A stretch of 6,878 nt of DNA from Pirellulales bacterium. Lineage in GTDB: Bacteria > Planctomycetota > Planctomycetia > Pirellulales > Thermoguttaceae. The stretch is from contig JAUWWA010000089.1 of NCBI GenBank assembly GCA_030617125.1, positions 1 through 6,878 on the forward strand, written 5' to 3'. This document shows, one piece after another, positions 1-5,431 of the stretch. The notes beneath the pieces are model-generated. The model was not told the origin of the DNA and searched no databases. It saw nothing but the letters and a program-made list of their open reading frames with translations. The position numbers and the translations under genes are program-made. Every line of letters begins with the position of its first letter. Position 1 is the first letter of the stretch.

Positions 1-58
1 CAAAAGATGGAGCAAGTGGGCAATGTGGGCGGCGGCCTGGTCTCTCAAGTGAGGTAGC
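1..58. other. Unassigned left edge
   Basis: No gene can be called in this short stretch. All three plus frames stay open from the edge until stops at about 49-60, and one minus frame stays open throughout, so it could be the tail of a gene cut by the window edge. Codon choice does not favour one frame clearly. It could equally be the outer part of the palindromic repeat that follows. Confidence 0.3.
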
Positions 59-125
59 GTAGGACGGATTTTCAATCCGTCATCGATCCCTGGCAGATTG
101 GAAATCCGTCCTACAACTCACCTCA
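50..125. repeat. REP-like compound palindrome, possible terminator
   Basis: Two 19-base arms at 59-77 and 96-114 are inverted copies with 18 of 19 bases matching (GTAGGACGGATT... against ...AATCCGTCCTAC). The left arm is itself a hairpin: GACGGATT at 63-70 pairs perfectly with AATCCGTC at 74-81 around a 3-base loop. An outer 6-base pair, TGAGGT at 50-55 and ACCTCA at 120-125, extends the structure. The core lies just past the stop codon of the minus-strand phosphatase gene, so its transcript could end or be stabilised here, although there is no clear U-tract. The nested palindrome resembles dispersed REP/BIME-type elements. Membership of a multicopy family is inferred, not seen, since there is one copy in the window. 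Confidence 0.65.
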
Positions 126-1421
126 CAAATCCAGTACGCCGCTGTCGCTGCCGCGATCGTCCTGGTGCCTTAACTGGGCCATCACGAAACCGATCGCACG
201 AAAATGCTCCGCGATGGCCCCGGCATAGTCGGCGGACCGCTCCGCGGCCGCCGCGCGATCTAGAAAACCGTTAAAGCGGCTCCAGTCCACTTGCCAATCC
301 TCTTTCGCGGCCGCGTCGCGCAGTTGCTCGACAGTGTCCATCGCCTGGTGGAGAAACTCGTGATTGGCGGGACAGTCGCATGTGGAGTACGGACCTTTTC
401 CCAGCGGTCGGCCATCGAACGCCGTTGACGGCCACGAGGCGCCGCAACGCTGCACCCATGCCATCATGCCGGAAACCGCCGCCGCGACGAGGCAGATCAG
501 TGCCAAGCCCCAGTATGCCATGACGGCCGCCGCAACCGCGCCCAGGCCCGACACCCCCAACAGCTTCCAGATCAACGGATGGACGGGCCGGGCGTTCAGG
601 GGGCCGGAGGCGGCATCGGGTCCGGAGCCGGTCGATTGGGCAACCAACGGGCCGGCCACGTGGACCACGATCACCGTGATGTTATCGGGCCCGCCGCGTA
701 GGTTCGCCAGATCGACCAATGCCTGAGCAGCCTCTTGCGGCGGAAGACAGCCGAGAATCGTGCCGATCTCGTGGTCTTCAACCGGCCCCGACAGCCCGTC
801 GGTACACAACAGAAACGTGTCGCCTATCTGAACGGGGAACGGCCCTTCCCGGTCGATCTCGACTCGGGCGTTAGGGCCAAGTGAACGCGTGATGACATTC
901 TTCGGCACGTAGTCGGAGAAATCATCGTCCGTGATTTGTCGGGCTGCTCGCATCTCCCAAACGAGGCTGTGGTCGAAGGTCATCTGCTCGAAGCGTTCAT
1001 CTCGCAGTCGGTAGGCGCGACTGTCGCCCACCTGGGCCAACAAGGCGCCTTGCGGCAACAGCACCAACGCGGTGCACGTGGTTCCCATTCCCCTGAAGTC
1101 GAGGTTGGCCTGCCCGCGGCTGTGGATCTGGGCGTTTGCGTCCAGCAGCGCCGTGACGAGCGCCTCCGGGGGCGGCTTGTCGAGCAACTTCGGATAGGTC
1201 AGCGCGACGGCGTCGACGGCCAGCTTGCTGGCGAGTTCTCCGGCGGCGTGTGCCCCCATCCCGTCGGCCACCATAAACAAGTGGCCCCGCTGCCGCCACA
1301 TCTTCTGAGTGTCGGCGATGACCTCGGTCATCGAATCCTGGTTGTTGGCGCGTCGCAGTCCGATGTCGCTCAGTGCGCCGCGCTGCAAACAGTGATCCCA
1401 GTTACCCATTGGGGGGTCCAT
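123..1421 (-). CDS. PP2C-family Ser/Thr protein phosphatase with C-terminal membrane hairpin
   Basis: This 432-residue protein is a metal-dependent (PPM/PP2C) phosphatase, expected to remove phosphate from Ser/Thr residues of proteins in the cytoplasm. The catalytic motifs appear in order: RRANNQDS at 23-30, VADGMGAH at 51-58, GMGTT at 111-115, VGDSRAY at 131-137, CTDGLSG at 206-212 and GGPDNITV at 243-250. The expected metal-binding aspartates (D29, D53, D208, D246) are all present. A glycine/alanine/proline-rich linker (about 257-282) leads to two adjacent hydrophobic helices (about 285-323), which should anchor the enzyme and return the tail to the cytoplasm. The tail has C326, C348 and C350 and a helical part (about 355-420) with a TPR-like ADYAGAIAEHFRAI segment. 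The ATG at 1421 is chosen because it opens the longest frame; a second ATG at 1409 is possible, and neither has a clear Shine-Dalgarno site. No partner kinase is encoded in the window. The catalytic assignment is secure; the substrate is unknown. Confidence 0.93.
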   Translation of the reverse strand: MDPPMGNWDHCLQRGALSDIGLRRANNQDSMTEVIADTQKMWRQRGHLFMVADGMGAHAAGELASKLAVDAVALTYPKLLDKPPPEALVTALLDANAQIHSRGQANLDFRGMGTTCTALVLLPQGALLAQVGDSRAYRLRDERFEQMTFDHSLVWEMRAARQITDDDFSDYVPKNVITRSLGPNARVEIDREGPFPVQIGDTFLLCTDGLSGPVEDHEIGTILGCLPPQEAAQALVDLANLRGGPDNITVIVVHVAGPLVAQSTGSGPDAASGPLNARPVHPLIWKLLGVSGLGAVAAAVMAYWGLALICLVAAAVSGMMAWVQRCGASWPSTAFDGRPLGKGPYSTCDCPANHEFLHQAMDTVEQLRDAAAKEDWQVDWSRFNGFLDRAAAAERSADYAGAIAEHFRAIGFVMAQLRHQDDRGSDSGVLDL

Positions 1422-1439
1422 GTCATTTGAGCAAAGAAA

Positions 1440-1514
1440 GGGAACATGCTACTTTTTTGCTGCGTTCGCCCCTGTTCGCCGACCGCGGGATGGCCAAAAA
1501 AGGAGCATGTCCAC
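1440..1514. repeat. Palindromic intergenic repeat, copy A
   Basis: The ends at 1440-1459 and 1495-1514 form an imperfect inverted repeat matching at 17 of 20 positions, including ACATGCT against AGCATGT and an exact CTTTTTTG/CAAAAAAG pair. The interior carries TGTTCGCCGACCGCGGGA at 1473-1490. The same layout recurs in copy B downstream, in the same orientation and with nearly identical internal spacing. Copy A lies directly upstream of the phosphatase start and would form a hairpin in that gene's leader. It contains no coding capacity. It may be a non-autonomous element of REP/MITE type; that identity is inferred. Confidence 0.7.
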
Positions 1515-1576
1515 CTCTTGCACGGCGGGGGACGCCATAACCCAACAGCAGGGCCTGTGGATGCTTCACACATTGG

Positions 1577-1605
1577 ATTATAGCTGCGTGCCGGGAATGG
1601 GGCCA
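1577..1605 (-). promoter_or_regulatory. Candidate sigma70-type promoter for the phosphatase gene
   Basis: Read on the minus strand, 1582-1577 is a perfect TATAAT. Seventeen bases upstream is TGGCCC (1605-1600), a weak -35 match (3 of 6 to TTGACA). Transcription would start near 1570 and give a leader of about 150 bases containing repeat copy A. The -10 box is the main evidence. In a GC-rich genome a perfect TATAAT in the right intergenic region is suggestive but not proof. Confidence 0.4.
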
Positions 1606-1614
1606 GTCGGCAAT

Positions 1615-1694
1615 AAGGGGACATGCTACTTCTTGAGTTACGTCCGCTCATGTTCGCCGATCGTCGGATCACCCCAAGAGCAGCATGTCCCCTT
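1615..1694. repeat. Palindromic intergenic repeat, copy B
   Basis: The element is bounded by a perfect 13-base inverted repeat: AAGGGGACATGCT at 1615-1627 and AGCATGTCCCCTT at 1682-1694. Its interior has TGTTCGCCGATCGTCGGA at 1651-1668, matching copy A at 15 of 18 bases and containing a small CCGA/TCGG hairpin. From ACATGCTACT to the core is 29 bases in copy A and 30 in B; to AGCATGTCC it is 60 and 61. The constant spacing shows that the two are copies of one element rather than chance palindromes. Copy B is the better preserved of the two. Confidence 0.75.
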
Positions 1695-1725
1695 TTTTGA
1701 TCTAGGAGTCCTCGGCACGGCTCGA

Positions 1726-1731
1726 TATACT
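1726..1731 (+). promoter_or_regulatory. Possible -10 box for the PEGA lipoprotein gene
   Basis: TATACT matches the -10 consensus at 5 of 6 positions and lies 38 bases before the ATG at 1770, a plausible leader length. The nearest -35-like sequence, TTGATC at 1697-1702, is 23 bases away, which is too far for a standard promoter, so the site is tentative. The -35-like bases overlap the T-run just beyond the right end of repeat copy B. Confidence 0.25.
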
Positions 1732-1769
1732 CCCGGCCCGAGTTTCTTCTCCGGATATGCGTTTTCGCC

Positions 1770-2309
1770 ATGTTTGCGTCTTCTCGTAATTGCCGGGCGG
1801 CTACCGGCCGGCTCATTGCGGTGCGAATCCTGTTCGTGCTGGCCTTCTGTGCGTGCGCGACTGGCTGCGTTCGGCGCCGGATGACGATTCGCAGCAATCC
1901 GCCCGGTGCGTTGGTCTACGTGGATGATTACGAGATCGGGATCACGCCGATCTCGACGAATTTCCTCTACTACGGGCAGCGGAAGATTCGGCTGGTCAAA
2001 GACGGTTACCAGACGCTGACCGTGATGCAGGCGGTGCCGGCGCCGTGGTACCAGATTCCGCCGCTGGATTTCGTGACCGAGAACCTTGTGCCCGGCGAGT
2101 TGCGCGACCAGCGAGATTTCTGCTACCAGTTGAGCCCGCAAGCGGTCGTTCCGACCGAACAGTTGTTGGGCCGCGCCGAGAGCCTGCGACGAGGGGTTCG
2201 CCCTCCGTGGAATTCCGGCGCGCCGCCAGCGGCCGTTCCCGGGATGATTCCGGCCCCACCGGGTATCGGCAGCCAGCCGCTTTACCCGCTTCCGCCGCGC
2301 GGGCGGTAG
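1770..2309 (+). CDS. PEGA-type lipoprotein
   Basis: This 179-residue protein is probably an exported lipoprotein. The N-terminus has basic residues (R6, R9, R14, R19), a hydrophobic stretch (about 15-30) and a lipobox-like ATGC ending at C33, the expected lipidated cysteine. Residues 39-80 resemble a PEGA domain, a small beta-rich fold found in surface proteins: TIRSNPPGALVYVDDYEIG, then TP at 59-60, and GQRKIRLVKDGYQTL. A middle segment (about 85-125, with PWYQIPPLDFVTENLVPGE) resembles the conserved part of planctomycete homologues. The tail from about 140 is rich in proline and glycine and probably disordered. The ATG at 1770 is preferred because it gives a complete signal peptide; no Shine-Dalgarno site is visible. 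The gene runs towards the mlaEFD operon, with 11 bases between the stop codons. Its molecular role is unknown. Confidence 0.8.
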   Translation: MFASSRNCRAATGRLIAVRILFVLAFCACATGCVRRRMTIRSNPPGALVYVDDYEIGITPISTNFLYYGQRKIRLVKDGYQTLTVMQAVPAPWYQIPPLDFVTENLVPGELRDQRDFCYQLSPQAVVPTEQLLGRAESLRRGVRPPWNSGAPPAAVPGMIPAPPGIGSQPLYPLPPRGR

Positions 2310-2320
2310 GCGGTAGATCG

Positions 2321-3418
2321 TCACTTTATCCCCGGCCTGCGTTCGATGGCGCCGCGGACGCCGAGCAGTTCGGGGTGTCGGGCGATTTTGTCGGAGAAGA
2401 CGCGGGCGTCGGCGACAATCGGCTTGAGTTGCCGCGTGAGTTCGTCGATGTTGCGCGCCGCGCGGCTGAGATGGTGGTACAGTTCGCGGTCTTCGAGCAA
2501 ACGTGAAAGCGAACCCTGCGGGTTATTCAGCCTCTTGCTGAACAACGCCATTTGGGTCATCAACTCGTCCAGCCCGTCGATGGCGTGGAGGAATCGTTCG
2601 ACGCGTTGCTTGCCGCCCGTGCTCAGCGGATCGGTGAATTCCTTGAGGTTTTGCAGATTCGTTTCCGCCAGCGCCATGGTGCTTTTCATCCGCGTGAGCG
2701 TGTCGGGCAGATCGTTCATGGCTTGCCGGAGCTTGGTTTGGGTTTGCGGATCGCCGATGATGTTGTTCATGCTCCTCGTCACACGCTCGACGCTGCTGAG
2801 CGTCGTGCCCAATTGACCGACGGCCTTGTCGATGCTCTCTTCGTGCTTGTCCAGTAGTTTGCCGACTCGGTCGGCGGCATCGCCGATGCTGTTGCTGGCG
2901 CTGGTCAAGGCCTTGGCGGCTTCGTCCACCGTGACCATTAAGTCCGAGACGCGCTCTTCCCAGTTGTCGACCAACATCATGGGGCTTGGCTTGTACTGGC
3001 CTTTCAATTCGGCGCCGTCGAGGATGGGGGCCTTCGAGAGGCTCGGATCGGGTGAACGAATGAATTCCAGCGAGGCGTCGCCCAATAGGCTCGACTGGAC
3101 GTAGCAGATTTCGTTGTGGTAGAGCTTCCGCTTTCCCTGGATGGCGGCGGTCACGACCACGCGGGTATCCTCGCGCCCCGCTTCGTCCTTCGCAAAGGAA
3201 ACATCGGTGACGCGGCCGATGAGGATGCCGCTCTTGTGAACCGGCGTGTCTTCGCTCACGCCCGGCGCCTTGTCGAAAGTGACGTAGATCGTGTACTCGC
3301 CGTAGATGAGATCGGGCAACTCGCCGAACATCACGATCAGGATGGCGGTAATCAGCAGCGTGCCCAAGACCATGAAGCCGACGCGCAATTGCATGAGGCG
3401 TTCGTCCCGTCCGTTCAT
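2321..3418 (-). CDS. mlaD: MCE-domain (MlaD-type) lipid transport protein
   Basis: This is the substrate-binding subunit of an Mla-type transporter, thought to form a ring on the outer face of the inner membrane through which lipids pass. One N-terminal membrane helix (about 13-31) follows a short charged cytoplasmic start. The MCE domain spans about 39-122, with VTFDKAPGVSEDTPVHKSG, GRVTDV and SSLLGDASLEF. The rest (about 140-355) is mostly helical with coiled-coil character, so at 365 residues the protein is about twice the length of E. coli MlaD (183). No lipobox is seen. The ATG at 3418 is supported by GGGAG (3430-3426) seven bases upstream, inside the end of the ATPase gene. The two genes are 3 bases apart, so translation is probably coupled. 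It is last in the operon. The cargo is inferred to be phospholipid from family knowledge. Confidence 0.92.
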   Translation of the reverse strand: MNGRDERLMQLRVGFMVLGTLLITAILIVMFGELPDLIYGEYTIYVTFDKAPGVSEDTPVHKSGILIGRVTDVSFAKDEAGREDTRVVVTAAIQGKRKLYHNEICYVQSSLLGDASLEFIRSPDPSLSKAPILDGAELKGQYKPSPMMLVDNWEERVSDLMVTVDEAAKALTSASNSIGDAADRVGKLLDKHEESIDKAVGQLGTTLSSVERVTRSMNNIIGDPQTQTKLRQAMNDLPDTLTRMKSTMALAETNLQNLKEFTDPLSTGGKQRVERFLHAIDGLDELMTQMALFSKRLNNPQGSLSRLLEDRELYHHLSRAARNIDELTRQLKPIVADARVFSDKIARHPELLGVRGAIERRPGIK

Positions 3419-3421
3419 GAT

Positions 3422-4255
3422 TTATCTCCCGTTGCGCTGGCGCATTTCCATGAGCCGCTGGCCGGCCTCGCCACGAACGAATTGGCGCACGCGGCGGTCC
3501 GGGGCGTCGTCGATCTGTTCGGGCGGCCCGTCGTAGAGGATCTGCGGTTCTTCCTGGTCGAGGCGAGGCAAAGGATACAGCATCACAATCCGACCGGCGA
3601 CCTTTCGCGCGGTCCGCATGTCGTGGGTGACGACGATGCTCGTGACCGGGTGCTTCTGCCGTGTGCCGAGGATCAACTCGTTGATGACGTCGCTCATGAT
3701 GGGATCGAGCCCGGTGGTCGGTTCGTCGTAGAGGATGATTTCAGGTTCCATGGCCAGTGCCCTGGCGAGCCCCACGCGCTTGCGCATGCCGCCGGAAAGC
3801 TCGGCCGGCTTCTTGAGGACGACGTCTTCGGACAGCCCGACCTCGGCAAGCCGCGCCAAGACGATCTCATCGATCTCCCGATTGCTTTTCGACGTGTGCT
3901 GCCGCAGCGAGAAGGAGATGTTCTGGGCGACCGTCATGCTGTCGAACAGCGCCGCCTGTTGGAAGAGGAACCCGAAGCGGATTTGCTCGAGGGTGAGTTC
4001 CCGCTCGCTGAGTCGGGTGAGGTCTTTGCCGTCGAACAGCACGGTTCCCCGCGTGGGACGCAACAGGGCGATTATCGTCTTCAACAGTACGGTTTTCCCG
4101 CAGCCGCTCTCGCCGATGATCGCCAGCGTTTCGCCTCGCTCGACGTGCAGGCTGATATCGCGCAGCACCCGCTCAGCGCCGAAATCGACGCCAATCGCGT
4201 CGAGTTGCACCAGCGGTGCGTGTGGATCGGTCGTGTCGAGCGTTGAAGCAACCAT
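3422..4255 (-). CDS. mlaF: Mla-type ABC transporter ATP-binding protein
   Basis: This 277-residue protein is the cytoplasmic ATPase that powers the MlaE permease. All nucleotide-binding elements are intact: Walker A GESGCGKT (48-55), Q-loop at FLFQQAALFDSMTV (96-109), ABC signature LSGGMRKRVGLARAL (153-167), Walker B IILYDEPTTGLDP (173-185) with catalytic E178, and the switch histidine H211 in VVTHDM. The LSGGM signature and the QQAALFDSMTVAQN stretch are typical of the MlaF/Ttg2A group rather than of sugar or peptide importers. The ATG at 4255 follows the mlaE stop by 7 bases, and the mlaD start follows 3 bases after its own stop, so the three genes are almost certainly one transcript. The C-terminus (about 225-277) has an extra charged segment. 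I see no damage. Confidence 0.95.
   Translation of the reverse strand: MVASTLDTTDPHAPLVQLDAIGVDFGAERVLRDISLHVERGETLAIIGESGCGKTVLLKTIIALLRPTRGTVLFDGKDLTRLSERELTLEQIRFGFLFQQAALFDSMTVAQNISFSLRQHTSKSNREIDEIVLARLAEVGLSEDVVLKKPAELSGGMRKRVGLARALAMEPEIILYDEPTTGLDPIMSDVINELILGTRQKHPVTSIVVTHDMRTARKVAGRIVMLYPLPRLDQEEPQILYDGPPEQIDDAPDRRVRQFVRGEAGQRLMEMRQRNGR
3426..3430 (-). promoter_or_regulatory. Ribosome binding site of mlaD
   Basis: GGGAG on the minus strand sits 7 bases before the mlaD ATG and overlaps the last codons of mlaF. It is the clearest Shine-Dalgarno site in the window and fixes the mlaD start. Confidence 0.6.
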
Positions 4256-4262
4256 GGCGGTC

Positions 4263-5144
4263 TCAACCGAGCATTCTCGCGCCCTCGGGCCACAGTGTGT
4301 AGTAGATACCGTCGAGCATGATGCCCAGCAGCAGATCGAGCAAGAGGATCATAATGAATGAATAGACGAAAGCCGTGGTTGCGGCGCGGCCGACGCCCTC
4401 GGCGCCCGGATCGCAATGGAAACCGCGGTGGCAGCCGATCAGCGCGATCGCGGTGCCGAAGAACAAGCTCTTGAACACACCGGCGAAAAGATCGAAACTG
4501 CCCACATACTGCTCCGAGTTGATGAGGTAGTGGTGCGAGTCGATACCGTAGTAGAATACCGCCAAGGTATACGCGCCGATGAAACCCATGAAATCGGCCA
4601 TGATCGTCAGTGCCGGAATCAGCAACAAACAAGCGAGAAACCGTGGGACGACCAAGTAGTGGATTGGATTGGCGCCGAGGCTGGTCAAGGCGTCGATCTG
4701 CTCCGTGACGCGCATGGTTCCCAGTTCGGCGGCCATGGCGCTGCCGACCCGGCCGGCCAGCATGATGGCGGCCAGCACCGGCCCCAACTCGCGGACCAGC
4801 GACATGTTGATCACCGCGCCGAGCCGCGTCTCGATGTTGAGCATCCGAAACTGCACGTAGCTTTGCACAACCAGCACCATGCCGATGAACGTCCCGGTCA
4901 GCGCCACCACCGGCAGGCTCAACACGCCGATATGATAGAAGTTCGGCACGATCGTCTCGCGGTGCGGCAACCGCGTGAAGAGCCATCGGGCGGCCCGCGC
5001 GGCGAAGATCGAGATATTCCCCAGGGCAATCAGCCGGTCGATGGCCATCTTGCCTAGCTCAATGATCCAGTCGACCACGACCTGCAACATCCTGCCCACG
5101 ATGTTGGAGCGGTCGAAGAGCGGGATGTCGGAACCGGCGGTCAT
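4263..5144 (-). CDS. mlaE: MlaE-type ABC transporter permease
   Basis: This 293-residue inner-membrane permease is the membrane core of the lipid transporter. The family hallmark is conserved at about 119-153: ELGPVLAAIMLAGRVGSAMA followed by AELGTMRVTEQIDAL. An amphipathic N-terminal region (about 15-60) precedes hydrophobic segments at about 72-94, 112-131, 163-200, 219-237 and 255-281. The GCHRGF...GAEGVGRAAT segment (237-256) is also typical. The ATG at 5144 is preceded by GAGGT only 3 bases away, which is closer than usual. It is the first gene of the mlaE-mlaF-mlaD operon. No MlaB-like STAS protein or MlaC-like periplasmic carrier is encoded beside it, a common situation outside Proteobacteria. 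Confidence 0.94.
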   Translation of the reverse strand: MTAGSDIPLFDRSNIVGRMLQVVVDWIIELGKMAIDRLIALGNISIFAARAARWLFTRLPHRETIVPNFYHIGVLSLPVVALTGTFIGMVLVVQSYVQFRMLNIETRLGAVINMSLVRELGPVLAAIMLAGRVGSAMAAELGTMRVTEQIDALTSLGANPIHYLVVPRFLACLLLIPALTIMADFMGFIGAYTLAVFYYGIDSHHYLINSEQYVGSFDLFAGVFKSLFFGTAIALIGCHRGFHCDPGAEGVGRAATTAFVYSFIMILLLDLLLGIMLDGIYYTLWPEGARMLG

Positions 5145-5215
5145 GGGACCTCAAATTTGCAGGCGGGTGACTGGTCAGCCGTTTGTTTACACGGCGACAT
5201 ACTGCCCGCGCACAC
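5141..5215 (-). CDS. Speculative 24-codon leader ORF overlapping mlaE
   Basis: On the minus strand a GTG at 5215, or an internal ATG at 5200, opens a short frame (from the ATG: MSPCKQTADQSPACKFEVP) that ends in TGA overlapping the mlaE ATG as ATGA, a layout used for translational coupling. An AAGGAG at 5232-5227 lies 11 bases before the GTG, slightly far for a ribosome site. The peptide resembles nothing I recognise, and a short frame like this can occur by chance. Confidence 0.15.
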   Translation of the reverse strand: MCAGSMSPCKQTADQSPACKFEVP

Positions 5216-5431
5216 CGAGCGCAGGACTCCTTATTGTTACTTCGTCGTCACGATGGTACGGCTTGAGCGAAGTGTACCGGTTGACAGAAGATGTGCGCAG
5301 GCGCAAGCAGCGCAGAATGCACGGCTTGGGTAATTCGCGTTGACCGCCGCTGATTCAGCCTCCGGTGAATACATCTGGAGGCACGGTGTGCACTGACAAT
5401 TTGCGTTAATCCTCGGTGTGCTCGCCGGGAG
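5145..5431. other. Intergenic region between clpC and mlaE
   Basis: This 287-base region must hold the mlaE operon promoter, but no -35/-10 pair on the minus strand is convincing; the best -10-like bases, TACACT and TACCAT, lack a partner. Visible structure includes a stem with GGTAC at 5255-5259 and GTACC at 5274-5278, extended by CTT/AAG around a 5-base loop. The octamer CGGTGTGC occurs at 5384-5391 and 5414-5421, and inverted at 5210-5217. No RNA gene or known riboswitch is recognised. Confidence 0.5.
5358..5382 (-). terminator. Weak candidate clpC terminator hairpin
   Basis: GCCTCC at 5358-5363 pairs exactly with GGAGGC at 5377-5382, with two further pairs (one G-T) inside and a 9-base loop. 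It lies about 50 bases past the clpC stop in the direction of transcription. There is no run of T after it on the minus strand, so it would not be a classical intrinsic terminator. Confidence 0.3.

Noticed and set aside
936..1430. A 164-codon plus-strand frame opposite the phosphatase gene
   Set aside because: It overlaps the catalytic PP2C region, which carries all conserved motifs. The antisense translation is low-complexity and resembles no family.
1440..1694. CRISPR array or complete insertion sequence
   Set aside because: There are only two copies, with imperfect identity and no regular spacer series. Neither copy nor the spacer encodes a transposase.
2292..2306. CCGCC/GGCGG hairpin as a shared terminator for the convergent genes
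   Set aside because: The stem is only 5 pairs, lies within the lipoprotein coding sequence and has no T-run on either strand, so it is not convincing.
3116..4246. A 376-codon open frame on the plus strand, antisense to mlaF and the start of mlaD
   Set aside because: The minus strand encodes an intact ABC ATPase with every motif. The antisense frame shows no recognisable domain and arises from GC-rich codon use on the opposite strand.
4081..4986. A 301-codon minus-strand frame overlapping mlaE and mlaF
   Set aside because: It is an arginine-rich out-of-frame reading of two clearly recognised genes.
5281..5286. TTGACA on the plus strand as a -35 box
   Set aside because: No -10-like hexamer lies 16-19 bases downstream, and no plus-strand gene follows.
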